DNA of 64,000 nt from Alistipes sp. (GTDB taxonomy: Bacteria > Bacteroidota > Bacteroidia > Bacteroidales > Rikenellaceae), in NCBI GenBank assembly GCA_020026375.1, contig JAHHQN010000001.1:1-64000 (forward strand), in the 5' to 3' direction. Below, one piece after another: positions 16,212 to 24,974 of this stretch (positions are counted from its first letter, which is position 1; each line of letters starts with the position of its first letter). Both the position numbers and the translations under genes were made by a program. The notes beneath the pieces were generated by a model that worked only from the letters and a program-made list of their open reading frames with translations, made no database searches and was not told the origin of the DNA.

Positions 16212-17663
16212 CTACTGCTTGTCGGAGCAGGAAACCGGCATACGGGTCTGCTGACGCGGCGTATTGTCAGGGGTGTAGCTGCCGGCAGCCTGCAGACGGC
16301 GAATCAGAATGTTGGAGATGCGCTCGCCGAACTGCTCGCTCGAGGTGTAGTCCATGTCGTGGTAGGTCTTGAACACATAGTCGGGAACAGCCACCTCATA
16401 TTTCTTGTCGCGCAGGCCGGGGAAGTCAACATCGTAGGCCATGTCCTTCTCGTCGACATATATCGTATAAGGTACCGTCGAGAAGAGGTCGACTCGGTGG
16501 GCCTCCTTGGCATTCACGGGGTCGTTGTATTTCGAGATAATCATCTTCTTCATGGCCTTCTTGTCCATCTCCATCATGCAGATGGTCGTACCGAACGGCT
16601 CGAGGTTGTAGAGGTCGGCAAACTTCACCTCGCCCTTGTCGATACCGTCCAGACGCACACCGCCGCGATGATACATGCCGATGTCGGCCTTCGCCTCGTG
16701 GCGGATTTCCTCGGCCATCCAGTTGGCCAGACCCACCTTGTCGGCATCGGCCTCAAATGTTCCGATGACCTTGCCCAGCTCGGGGTCGCTCATGTAGCGG
16801 GCCACCTCGGCGGCAAACTCCTCATCTTCGGCATAGTCGGCCAGCGGATAGTTGTCGAACTCCACACGCTCAACCTTCTTGCCCTTCATGTGGATTCGGG
16901 TCACACCCACATTCACCAGACGCTTGTAAGCCTGTGTGAGCAGCGTGCCGTTGACCACCGTGTCGATGGCCACATGGGTATGTCCGCCGATGACGGCGTC
17001 GAAATCGGTGTACTTGCCCAGCAACTCGGCATCACGGTCGTCACCCATGTGCGAGAGCAGGAGCATGATGTCGCACTTGTCGCGCAGCTCACGGCCGTAT
17101 TTCATCGACATCTCCTGCGGATCGGGGAAGCGAACGCCCACAAACGACGAGGCATGCCCCGCCGGGTGGTCGCCACCCTCGTAGTTGGTCACCGCGCCCA
17201 CGATGCCCACCTTGAAGCCGCCCACCTCGAAGATGTCGCAGGGCTTCAGCACAGGGAACGTGCAGGTATCGCTCACCGCATTGGCGCAGACCACCTCGCA
17301 GTCCATCTGACGAATCATCTTGCCCAGATGAGCCTGTCCGTGGTCAAATTCGTGGTTGCCCAGCGTAGCGGCATCGTAGCCCAGACGGTTCATCAGTTCG
17401 ATGATGGGCAGGCCGGCCTCATCGGCCATGTCGACATAGGCGTCGCCCGTCCAGCGGTCACCGGCATCGAGCAGCAGCACACGGTCGGTGGTGTCGCGGC
17501 AGGCCTTGACCGCCGAAGCCAGACGCGGGAAGTTCTTGATGTTGGCATGCATGTCGTTGGTGGCCAGAATCACCACCGTCTGTTCTTTGAGTGAATTGTT
17601 GTAGAAATAGCCGCCAAGCAATCCCACACACAGACACAGAAGAATGATTTTACTGATTTTCAT
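16212..17663 (-). CDS. Exported 5'-nucleotidase / metallophosphatase (UshA-like)
   Basis: This enzyme hydrolyses nucleoside 5'-monophosphates or related phosphoesters outside the cytoplasm. In its 483 residues a hydrophobic N-terminal segment (about 5-23) acts as signal or anchor. The metallophosphoesterase domain follows with ATNDMHANI (about 34-42), LLDAGDRWTGD (about 63-73), LGNHEFDHG (about 100-108), LSHMGDDRD (about 204-212) and GGHTHV (about 224-229). The C-terminal 5'-nucleotidase domain has MYHRGGVR and the substrate-stacking NLEPFGTTICMMEM region (about 350-364). Residues past about 450 are low-complexity. It is monocistronic. Preference among nucleotides or UDP-sugars cannot be read from sequence. 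Confidence 0.88.
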   Translation of the reverse strand: MKISKIILLCLCVGLLGGYFYNNSLKEQTVVILATNDMHANIKNFPRLASAVKACRDTTDRVLLLDAGDRWTGDAYVDMADEAGLPIIELMNRLGYDAATLGNHEFDHGQAHLGKMIRQMDCEVVCANAVSDTCTFPVLKPCDIFEVGGFKVGIVGAVTNYEGGDHPAGHASSFVGVRFPDPQEMSMKYGRELRDKCDIMLLLSHMGDDRDAELLGKYTDFDAVIGGHTHVAIDTVVNGTLLTQAYKRLVNVGVTRIHMKGKKVERVEFDNYPLADYAEDEEFAAEVARYMSDPELGKVIGTFEADADKVGLANWMAEEIRHEAKADIGMYHRGGVRLDGIDKGEVKFADLYNLEPFGTTICMMEMDKKAMKKMIISKYNDPVNAKEAHRVDLFSTVPYTIYVDEKDMAYDVDFPGLRDKKYEVAVPDYVFKTYHDMDYTSSEQFGERISNILIRRLQAAGSYTPDNTPRQQTRMPVSCSDKQ

Positions 17664-17685
17664 ATTTCGTAATGTTTTTTGCCTC

Positions 17686-17693
17686 CAAAATTA
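17686..17693 (-). promoter_or_regulatory. -7 box of the 5'-nucleotidase gene
   Basis: Minus-strand TAATTTTG lies 22 bases before the start codon. No TTTG was found at the expected -33 position. Confidence 0.5.
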
Positions 17694-17833
17694 CAACATT
17701 TTCTTCACACCGACGCTCAGCAAGAGTAGGTATTTATCACACCGCCCCCACTTTTTGCGCGGCTGCGGCGGCCGATTTCGTTTTCAAGGAAATTTATTTA
17801 TCCGCCCGATGACGAACTTCTGCAGAAAAAAGT

Positions 17834-17841
17834 TATCTTTA
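17834..17841 (+). promoter_or_regulatory. -7 box of the TGS-uridine kinase gene
   Basis: TATCTTTA lies 52 bases before the chosen ATG (28 before an upstream TTG). The -33 element is not clear. Confidence 0.5.
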
Positions 17842-17893
17842 CACGGAAAAGCACCACGAAATTAACAATTTGAGCAACACCAAAAATACAGCC

Positions 17894-19564
17894 ATGTCAG
17901 ACATCATACCCGTAATATGCACCAATCTCGACCGCACGCTTGAGGTGGAGATGGGTACCCCGCTTTCGGAACTGGCGGCACAGCTTCCGCAAGGCAGCCA
18001 CCCGTTCCTGGCCGCCGAAGTCAACAACCGCATCAAGGAGCTGAGTTACAAGATATACACCCCCGTGACGGTGCGCTTCATCGACATCACCTCGTTCGCC
18101 GGCATACGCGTCTACCAGCGCACGGCGTGGTTCCTTCTGCAGAAGGCCGCGCGCGACCTCTACCCCTCCCACACGCTCCATATCCGCCACTCGATGGGTC
18201 AGAGCGGCTTCTACTGCGAGCTGGACGGTCTCGACACCCTCTCGCAGGAGGAGTGCAACCGCATGAAGGACTACATGCACCGGCTGGCCGACCTCGACCT
18301 GCCCATTCACCGCTGCAAGGCGCTCACCAGCCAGGTGCGCGAGATTTACGCCCGTCTGGGCTACGACGACAAAATCGCCCTGCTCGACACCCGTCCGCGT
18401 CTTTACAGCCGCTACTACACCCTCGACGGCATCGCCGGCTACTTCTACGGCGCACTGGCCCCCTCGACCCGCTATATCGACCGCTTCGACATCGAACCCT
18501 ACTACAAGGGCTTCTATCTGGCCCTTCCGCTGCGCACCCGTCCCGAATGCCTCAACACCCGCGTGCATCAGGAAAAGATGTTCGGCATCTTCCGCGAGTA
18601 CCAGTCGTGGGTCAGAATCATGGGTGTGCCGACCGTGGGTGACCTCAACGCCAAGATACTGGCCGGCGACGGCGGCGGTCTGATCAAGATTGCCGAGGCG
18701 TTCCACGAGCGCAAGTTCGCCGAAGTGGCCGACGCCATCAAGCGCGCCAACGAGGAGAAGGGTACCCGCATGGTGCTGATATCGGGTCCCTCGAGCAGCG
18801 GCAAGACCACCTCGGCCAAGCGTCTGGGACTGCAACTGGGCGTGCTGGGTCTCAAACCCGTACTCATCTCGCTGGACGACTACTTCGTCGACCGCGAGAA
18901 GACTCCGCGCGACGAGAACGGCGACTACGACTTCGAGGCACTCGAGGCCATCGACCTCAAGCTGTTCAACGAGCATCTGCGCCGTCTGACTGACGGCGAG
19001 AGTGTCGACATTCCGCGCTACGACTTCGTGACGGGACGCCGCAAGTGGCACAACTCGCCGCTGACGCTCACCCCCGACTCGATACTCATCATCGAGGGCA
19101 TACACGGTCTGAATCCCAAACTCACCCCCTCGATACCCGACCACCTGAAGTTCAAAATCTACATCTCGTGCTTCACGTCGGTAGCCATGGACAACCTCTC
19201 GCGCATCGCCACCACCGACAACCGCCTGCTGCGCCGCCTCACCCGCGACTACACCCAGCGCGGTGCCGACGCAGTGACCACCCTCTCGCGCTGGGCCAGC
19301 GTGCGTCGCGGCGAGGAGAAGCACATCTTCCCCTATCAGGAGAATGCCGACGTGATGCTCAACTCGTCGCTCTTCTACGAGATTTCGGTGCTGCGCCCCT
19401 TCGCCGAGCGTATCCTGCGCCAGGTACCCGACACCCTGCCCGAATACGACGAGGCGCGCCGCATGTTGAAGTTCCTCGACAACTTCATACCCATCGCCCC
19501 CGACGAAGTGCCGCCCACCTCCATTCTCCGCGAGTTTGTCGGAGGCAGCAGCTTCAAATACTGA
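17894..19564 (+). CDS. TGS-domain uridine kinase-like nucleoside kinase
   Basis: This fused protein (556 residues from ATG 17894) has a TGS/ThrRS-like N-terminal half and a C-terminal kinase of the uridine kinase/phosphoribulokinase family. The N-terminal part (ICTNLDRTLEVEMGTPLSEL) is the TGS-like ubiquitin fold, followed by a region resembling the threonyl-tRNA synthetase second additional domain. The kinase P-loop GPSSSGKTTSAKRL is near residues 297-310, with LISLDDYFVDR (about 322-332) and LIIEGIHGLN (about 397-406). A TTG at 17870 could add eight codons, but the ATG gives the usual family start. Such fusions are common in Bacteroidetes and Firmicutes; their physiological role is not settled. 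Confidence 0.88.
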   Translation: MSDIIPVICTNLDRTLEVEMGTPLSELAAQLPQGSHPFLAAEVNNRIKELSYKIYTPVTVRFIDITSFAGIRVYQRTAWFLLQKAARDLYPSHTLHIRHSMGQSGFYCELDGLDTLSQEECNRMKDYMHRLADLDLPIHRCKALTSQVREIYARLGYDDKIALLDTRPRLYSRYYTLDGIAGYFYGALAPSTRYIDRFDIEPYYKGFYLALPLRTRPECLNTRVHQEKMFGIFREYQSWVRIMGVPTVGDLNAKILAGDGGGLIKIAEAFHERKFAEVADAIKRANEEKGTRMVLISGPSSSGKTTSAKRLGLQLGVLGLKPVLISLDDYFVDREKTPRDENGDYDFEALEAIDLKLFNEHLRRLTDGESVDIPRYDFVTGRRKWHNSPLTLTPDSILIIEGIHGLNPKLTPSIPDHLKFKIYISCFTSVAMDNLSRIATTDNRLLRRLTRDYTQRGADAVTTLSRWASVRRGEEKHIFPYQENADVMLNSSLFYEISVLRPFAERILRQVPDTLPEYDEARRMLKFLDNFIPIAPDEVPPTSILREFVGGSSFKY

Positions 19565-19606
19565 ATCAGTAACCAACAACCTAAATTTTTATACACATCA
19601 CGCACT

Positions 19607-22429
19607 ATGTTCGATAAATTCTCATCGCGCCACATTGGCGTCACCCGCAAAGACGAGCTTCAGGAGATGCTCGACGTTATCGGCGTAAAATCGGTCGACG
19701 AACTCATCGCGGAGGTTCTCCCTTCGTCAATCCGACTCAAGAAGCCGCTGGCTCTGCCCCAAGGCATGAGCGAATATGAATTTTCGGCACACATACGTTC
19801 GCTGGCCGCACGCAACCGCCTGCTGCGCTCGTTCATCGGCATGGGCTACTACCCCTGTCATGTGCCGGCAGCCGTGACGCGCAATGTCTTTGAAAACCCG
19901 GCGTGGTACACCTCATACACTCCCTATCAGGCTGAAATCTCGCAGGGCCGCCTCGAGGCACTGCTCAACTACCAGACCGCCATCATCTCGCTCACCGGCA
20001 TGGAAATCGGCAACTGCTCGCTGCTCGACGAAGGTACGGCCGCTGCCGAGGCAATGGCCATGATGTTCTCGCTGCGCTCGCGCGAGGCCGTGAAGGAGGG
20101 ACGCAACCAGCTGTTCATCGACCAGAACATCTTTCCGCAGACCCTCGACGTGCTGCTCACGCGCAGCGAACCCTTCGGCATCGAGTTGGTCATCGGCGAA
20201 TACGACACCTACGAATTCACGGGCAAGGAGTTCGGTGTGGTGGTGCAGTACCCGTCGCTGAGCGGCGAGGTGCGCGACTACACGGAGTTCGCCCGCAAGA
20301 CCCACGAGGCCGGCGCACTGATTACCGCCGTATGTGACCCCCTGTCACTGGCTCTGCTCCAATCGCCCGGCGAGTGGGGTGCCGACATCGCGGTGGGTTC
20401 GTCGCAGCGTCTGGGCAACCCGATGGGCTATGGCGGTCCGGGAGCAGGTTTCATGGCCACCCGCGAGGCCTACAAACGCAACATGCCCGGCCGTATCATC
20501 GGCGTATCGTATGACCGTCTGGGCAACCGCGCCCTACGCATGGCTCTCCAGATGAGAGAGCAGCACATCAAGCGCGACAAGGCCACCTCCAACATCTGCA
20601 CCTCGCAGGCACTGATGGCCGTCATGTCGGGCTTCTACTGCGTCTACAACGGTCCCGAGGGTCTGCTCAAGGCCGCACAGACGGCCCACTACGCCGCCGT
20701 CACCGTGGCCGAAGCGCTCAAGTCGCTGGACTACACCCTCACCAACGAGCATTTCTTCGACACCCTCGAAGTCGAGGCCGAGGCGGCGGTCATTCAGTCC
20801 ATCGCCCTGCAGAACGGCATCAATTTCTACTATCCGCAGGAGGGTGTCGTGCGTCTGTCGTTCGACGAGGTGACCACCGAGGAGGAAATCGACGAGGTCA
20901 TCGGCATCTTCGCCATGGCCTGCGGCCGCCGTCCCAAGCACACCCGTCTGAAGACCGACTCGACCATTCCCGAACCGCTGCGCCGCACCTCGCCGCTGCT
21001 CACCGAACCGGTGTTCAACCGCTACCGTTCGGAGACCGCCCTCATGCGCTACATCAAGCAGCTCGAACACCGCGACATCTCGCTGGCCGACTCGATGATA
21101 TCGCTCGGCTCCTGCACCATGAAGCTCAACGCCGCGGCCCTCATGCAGCCGCTCTCGCTGGCCGAGTTCCAGAACCTCCACCCCTTCGTACCCGAAGACC
21201 AGGCCGAGGGCTACCGCCAGCTCATCGGCGAGCTGGAACACGATTTGGCCACCATCACCGGATTTGCGGGCTGCTCGCTGCAACCCAACTCCGGCGCGGC
21301 AGGCGAATATTCGGGTCTGATGGTTATCCGCGCCTACCACCAGAGCCGCGGACAGGGCTACCGCAATGTGGTGCTTATCCCGGCCTCGGCACACGGCACC
21401 AACCCCGCCTCGGCACACATGGCCGGCATGAAGATTGTCACCATAGCGTGCGACGAGCGCGGCAACATCGACGTGGCCGACCTCGAGAAGAAGGCTCAGG
21501 AGTACTCCTCGGAGCTGTGCGCACTGATGGTGACCTACCCCTCGACCCACGGCATCTTCGAGAGCCGTATCCGCGAGATTGTCGACATCATTCACGATGC
21601 CGGCGGACAGGTCTACATGGACGGTGCCAACATGAACGCCCAGGTGGGTCTGACCAATCCCGGCTACATCGGCGCCGATGTCTGCCACCTCAACCTCCAC
21701 AAGACGTTTGCCATGCCTCACGGCGGTGGCGGTCCGGGTGTGGGTCCCATCTGTGTGGCCGAACACCTGCGTCCGTTCCTCCCCTCCCACTCGGTGGTGG
21801 CCACCGGCGGCGAGGAGGGCATCACGGCCGTGGCCTCGGCACCGTGGGGTTCGGCCATGCTGCTGCCCATCACCTACGGCTATATCCGCATGCTGGGCGA
21901 GGAGGGTCTCACCCAGGCCACCAAGATGGCCATCGTCAATGCCAACTATCTCTCCAAAGCCCTCGAAAAGGAGTTCCGCACCTACTACACGGGCGAGACC
22001 GGACGCGTGGGCCACGAGCTGATTCTCGACCTGACGAATTTCAAGCACGACTACAACATCGACTGCGGCGACATCGCCCACCGACTCATGGACTACGGTT
22101 TCCATGCGCCGACCCTTTCGTTCCCCGTCCACGAGACGCTGATGATCGAGCCTACGGAGTCGGAACCCAAGGAGGAGATGGACCGCTTCGTGGAGGCGAT
22201 GGTGGCCATCAAGCGCGAATGCAAGGCGGCTGTCGGTGAGGAGGACAATGTGGTGAAGAACGCGCCCCACACCGCTGTGGAACTCTGCACGGAGTGGACC
22301 CACCCCTACTCGCGCGAGGCGGCAGCCTTCCCGCTCCAATGGATTCGCGACAAGAAATTCTTCCCCTACGTTTCGAAAATCGACAACGGCTACGGCGACC
22401 GCAACCTGTGTTGCCGCAACGAGTGGTAA
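19607..22429 (+). CDS. gcvP: Glycine dehydrogenase (decarboxylating), P-protein
   Basis: This is the PLP-dependent P-protein of the glycine cleavage system. It decarboxylates glycine and passes the aminomethyl group to lipoyl-H protein. At 940 residues it is the fused single-chain form (some bacteria split it into two). The N-terminal half has FIGMGYYPCHVPAAV (about 72-86) and YTPYQAEISQGRLEALLNYQ (about 103-122). The C-terminal half has SCTMKLNAAA (about 505-514) and the PLP-lysine motif NLHKTFAMPHGGGGPGVGP (about 696-714). H, T and L genes are not in the window. It follows the uridine kinase gene by 42 bases and may share its transcript. A strong terminator follows. Confidence 0.98.
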   Translation: MFDKFSSRHIGVTRKDELQEMLDVIGVKSVDELIAEVLPSSIRLKKPLALPQGMSEYEFSAHIRSLAARNRLLRSFIGMGYYPCHVPAAVTRNVFENPAWYTSYTPYQAEISQGRLEALLNYQTAIISLTGMEIGNCSLLDEGTAAAEAMAMMFSLRSREAVKEGRNQLFIDQNIFPQTLDVLLTRSEPFGIELVIGEYDTYEFTGKEFGVVVQYPSLSGEVRDYTEFARKTHEAGALITAVCDPLSLALLQSPGEWGADIAVGSSQRLGNPMGYGGPGAGFMATREAYKRNMPGRIIGVSYDRLGNRALRMALQMREQHIKRDKATSNICTSQALMAVMSGFYCVYNGPEGLLKAAQTAHYAAVTVAEALKSLDYTLTNEHFFDTLEVEAEAAVIQSIALQNGINFYYPQEGVVRLSFDEVTTEEEIDEVIGIFAMACGRRPKHTRLKTDSTIPEPLRRTSPLLTEPVFNRYRSETALMRYIKQLEHRDISLADSMISLGSCTMKLNAAALMQPLSLAEFQNLHPFVPEDQAEGYRQLIGELEHDLATITGFAGCSLQPNSGAAGEYSGLMVIRAYHQSRGQGYRNVVLIPASAHGTNPASAHMAGMKIVTIACDERGNIDVADLEKKAQEYSSELCALMVTYPSTHGIFESRIREIVDIIHDAGGQVYMDGANMNAQVGLTNPGYIGADVCHLNLHKTFAMPHGGGGPGVGPICVAEHLRPFLPSHSVVATGGEEGITAVASAPWGSAMLLPITYGYIRMLGEEGLTQATKMAIVNANYLSKALEKEFRTYYTGETGRVGHELILDLTNFKHDYNIDCGDIAHRLMDYGFHAPTLSFPVHETLMIEPTESEPKEEMDRFVEAMVAIKRECKAAVGEEDNVVKNAPHTAVELCTEWTHPYSREAAAFPLQWIRDKKFFPYVSKIDNGYGDRNLCCRNEW

Positions 22430-22453
22430 CCCCACCCGGCCATTTCCAACAAA

Positions 22454-22485
22454 AAGAGAGACTTCGGTTGAAGTCTCTCTTTTTT
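22454..22485 (+). terminator. Terminator of gcvP
   Basis: AAGAGAGACTT pairs perfectly with AAGTCTCTCTT (22454-22464, 22471-22481), then Ts. Its T run doubles as the -33 box of the next promoter. Confidence 0.9.
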
Positions 22486-22513
22486 GTTTTTACCGATGAA
22501 TTGACTAATTTTG
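22483..22513 (+). promoter_or_regulatory. Strong promoter upstream of a small ORF and the MATE gene
   Basis: TTTG (22483-22486) and TAATTTTG (22506-22513) are spaced by exactly 19 bases. The -33 box lies in the T run of the gcvP terminator, so one transcript ends where the next is started. Confidence 0.8.
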
Positions 22514-22540
22514 CCGCCCGAAAAAAAACAATCAGAGACC

Positions 22541-22636
22541 ATGAACAGCAACAAAGGCACCCATTATCGGGAAATTCCCAACATTCTCTTTGTCCACTGG
22601 ACAACACGGGGACCCGAAGCCCGGAAGCCGTTCTGA
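22541..22636 (+). CDS. Possible 31-residue leader peptide ORF
   Basis: The ATG lies 28 bases after a strong promoter and opens a 31-codon frame (MNSNKGTHYREIPNILFVHW...) with four Arg and two Trp/Tyr-rich patches. It ends 105 bases before the MATE gene. It could be a leader peptide, a real small protein, or a chance frame. No conservation test was possible. Confidence 0.3.
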   Translation: MNSNKGTHYREIPNILFVHWTTRGPEARKPF

Positions 22637-22741
22637 CCCGTCACCCCACCCTTTTTTCACCCCATTTTTTTCACCATCGCCGGCCGCCCTCCCCTCCCTC
22701 GGGAAGAGCAGAGCGGCCACGCCCCAAAACATCATTTATAT

Positions 22742-24091
22742 ATGTATTCCATGCTCGAAAAATACAAACCCTGCTACCGCTCGCTCATCACGCTGGGCAT
22801 ACCCATCATCATCGGCCAGCTGGGCAGCATCATCACCGGCTTCGCCGACACGATAATGGTAGGACAGCACTCCACCGAGGAGCTGGCCGCCGCCTCGTTT
22901 GTCAACAACATCATCAACGCCTTCATCATTCTCGGCACGGGGTTCTCGTTCAACCTCACGCCGCTCATCGGCATGAACCTCGCCCGCCGCAAGCACATCG
23001 CCATCGGCGCGTGGCTCAAGAACAGTCTGGCGGCCAACCTGACCACCACACTCCTCCTGCTCACCATTCTCACGATGGTCTACCTCCATCTCAACGCCCT
23101 CCACCAGCCGCAGGAAATCATGCCGCTCATACGTCCCTATTTCCTCATCTCGCTCATCTCCATCGTCTTCGTGATGGCGGCCAACTCGTTCCGCCAGTTC
23201 GTCGAGGGCATCGCCAACCCCTCGATTTCAATGTGGGTGCTGCTCGCCGGCAACCTGCTCAACGTGGCGGGCAACTACCTGCTCATCTATGGCAAGGGCG
23301 GACTTCCCGAAATGGGACTGCTGGGTGCCGGCATCAGCACCCTCCTCTCGCGCATCGTCATGCTGCTGCTCTTCGTGGCGGTGTTCCTGCGCCGCCACTC
23401 CTACCGCAAGGGTTTCGCCCTGAGCCGCATCAACTCGGCCAGCTGGAAGACCCTCAACGCCATCGGCTGGCCCATCGGCCTGCAACAGGGTCTCGAGGCC
23501 GCCACGTTCTGCATCACGGCCATCATGGTGGGCTGGATCGGAAAACTCGAACTGGCCGCCCATCAAATCGCCATCACCGTCTCGCTCATCAGCTTCACCA
23601 TCTATCTGGGACTGGGTTCGGCAGTGGCCATACGCACCAGCTACTTCAAGAGTGCCGGCGACTGGGACATGGTGCGCAAAATCACCCTCGCGGGCATACA
23701 TCTCGCGCTGGTGGTCGTGGCACTGGTGTGCGCCTTCCTCTACTTCTCCCAGTCGTGGCTGGGCTATCTGTTCACCAACGACGAGGCGGTGATACGGGTG
23801 GTAAAAATCCTGCTGCCCATACTCATGCTCTACCAGCTGGGCGACAGCATACAGATTATCCTGACCAATGCCCTGCGCGGTCTGGCCGACGTGAGCGTCA
23901 TCATGCTCATCTCGCTGATTGCCAACTTCGCCATCGCCATTCCGTCGGGCTACCTGCTGGGCTTTGTCCTCGACTGCGGCGTGGCCGGACTCTGGTTCGC
24001 CTTCCCCATCAGTTTCGTCTGCTCGGTGGTGATGCTCTCGTGGCGCACACGCCAACAGGTGGGCCGCCACCTCCACCCCTCGCTCCGATAA
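22742..24091 (+). CDS. MATE-family multidrug efflux transporter
   Basis: This inner-membrane antiporter exports cationic drugs or metabolites using an ion gradient. Its 449 residues form about 12 membrane helices in two similar halves. The N-terminal half begins with LGIPIIIGQLGSIITGFADTIMVG (about 15-38) and the second with NAIGWPIGLQQGLEAATFCI near 238-257, as expected for MatE domains. ATG 22751 (MLEKY) three codons downstream is an equally good start. No drug-resistance regulator is adjacent. The 230-base leader behind the 22483 promoter includes the 31-codon ORF, so attenuation control is possible. Confidence 0.9.
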   Translation: MYSMLEKYKPCYRSLITLGIPIIIGQLGSIITGFADTIMVGQHSTEELAAASFVNNIINAFIILGTGFSFNLTPLIGMNLARRKHIAIGAWLKNSLAANLTTTLLLLTILTMVYLHLNALHQPQEIMPLIRPYFLISLISIVFVMAANSFRQFVEGIANPSISMWVLLAGNLLNVAGNYLLIYGKGGLPEMGLLGAGISTLLSRIVMLLLFVAVFLRRHSYRKGFALSRINSASWKTLNAIGWPIGLQQGLEAATFCITAIMVGWIGKLELAAHQIAITVSLISFTIYLGLGSAVAIRTSYFKSAGDWDMVRKITLAGIHLALVVVALVCAFLYFSQSWLGYLFTNDEAVIRVVKILLPILMLYQLGDSIQIILTNALRGLADVSVIMLISLIANFAIAIPSGYLLGFVLDCGVAGLWFAFPISFVCSVVMLSWRTRQQVGRHLHPSLR

Positions 24092-24154
24092 GGCAACGAA
24101 GAGACCTAAGTGTTCCCGATTCAGGTTTTCGGGTGCAAATATTTGCCCGAATTA

Positions 24155-24186
24155 TTTGGTGGCAAACCTCGAAGTGGCTATCTTTG
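24155..24186 (+). promoter_or_regulatory. Promoter of the SlyD-like gene
   Basis: TTTG (24155-24158) and TATCTTTG (24179-24186) are 20 bases apart. The slyD start is 149 bases downstream. Confidence 0.78.
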
Positions 24187-24188
24187 CC

Positions 24189-24326
24189 ATGATTTCCACC
24201 CCCGACGAAACACCCACGGGGAGGGAGTCGCCCCCGCACGGGGAACAGAAGACAGGAGACAATAAACCACCCACGAAGTGCGTTTCTTATTCCGGAAAGC
24301 GAAAATATCAATCATCAAAAAAATAG
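24189..24326 (+). CDS. Possible 45-residue leaderless upstream ORF
   Basis: An ATG two bases after the -7 box opens a 45-codon frame ending eight bases before the SlyD-like gene. The peptide is Pro- and Thr-rich at the start and very basic at the end (SGKRKYQSSKK). It may be chance; composition is not like a folded domain. The transcription start may even fall inside this ATG. Confidence 0.2.
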   Translation: MISTPDETPTGRESPPHGEQKTGDNKPPTKCVSYSGKRKYQSSKK

Positions 24327-24334
24327 AAAACACA

Positions 24335-24898
24335 ATGAAAGTAGAAAGCAACAAGAAAGTAGGCGTAAACTATACTCTTACTGTCGACGGTCAGATTGCC
24401 GACCAGTCGCGTCCGGGCCAGCCCCTCGAGTTCATCTTCGGCACAGGCATGCTGCTGCCCAAGTTCGAGGCTGCCATCGAAGGCATGGAGGTAGGCGACA
24501 AGGTATCGTTCACCCTCGAGCCCAAGGACGGCTACGGCGAAATCATCGAGCAGGCTATCGTAGAGCTCCCCAAGACCATCTTCATGGTTGACGGCAAGGT
24601 GGCTGAGGACATTCTCTTCGAGGGTTCGCAGATTCCCATGAGCGACGCCCAGGGCAACCGCATGATGGGTACCGTAAAGGAGGTCAAGGAGGAGAGCGTG
24701 AAGATGGACTTCAACCACCCCATGGCCGGCAAGACCCTCAACTTCGATGTAGAGGTGGTATCGGTTCGCGAGGTGACTCCCGAGGATTTGCAGCAGAACC
24801 ACTGCGGTTGCGGCTGCGGCGACGACCACTGCGGCTGCGGCGAGGAGCATGACGGTCACTGCGGTTGCGAGGACCACGACGGCCACTGCTGCCACTAA
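24335..24898 (+). CDS. slyD: FKBP-type peptidyl-prolyl isomerase, SlyD-like, with Cys/His metal tail
   Basis: This is a cytosolic proline isomerase/chaperone of 187 residues. The FKBP fold is split by an IF chaperone flap: VGVNYTLTVDGQIADQS (about 9-25), GQPLEFIFGTGMLLPKFEAAIEGM (about 29-52), FTLEPKDGYGE (about 60-70), flap about 71-125, then NFDVEVVSVREVT. The tail from about 156 is extreme: repeated CGCGC, DDHCGCG, DGHC units, about eleven Cys and eight His, a nickel- or zinc-binding type tail as in SlyD of hydrogenase-maturing bacteria. The start was set at MKVESNKK (24335). A terminator follows at 24922. No hydrogenase or urease genes are in the window. Confidence 0.9.
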   Translation: MKVESNKKVGVNYTLTVDGQIADQSRPGQPLEFIFGTGMLLPKFEAAIEGMEVGDKVSFTLEPKDGYGEIIEQAIVELPKTIFMVDGKVAEDILFEGSQIPMSDAQGNRMMGTVKEVKEESVKMDFNHPMAGKTLNFDVEVVSVREVTPEDLQQNHCGCGCGDDHCGCGEEHDGHCGCEDHDGHCCH

Positions 24899-24921
24899 CA
24901 GACCCTCTTCACCGAGATATC

Positions 24922-24954
24922 GGGTGACCAACTTACGGGTGGTCACCCTTTTTT
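24922..24954 (+). terminator. Terminator of the SlyD-like gene
   Basis: GGGTGACCA pairs with TGGTCACCC (24922-24930, 24940-24948), followed by six Ts. It separates slyD from the kinase cassette. Confidence 0.85.
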
Positions 24955-24974
24955 ATCCTTACCCCCACCCCGTC

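Noticed and set aside
20534..22435. 633-codon minus-strand frame opposite gcvP
   Set aside because: It is a shadow of gcvP, with Gly/Val/His-rich composition and no motif.
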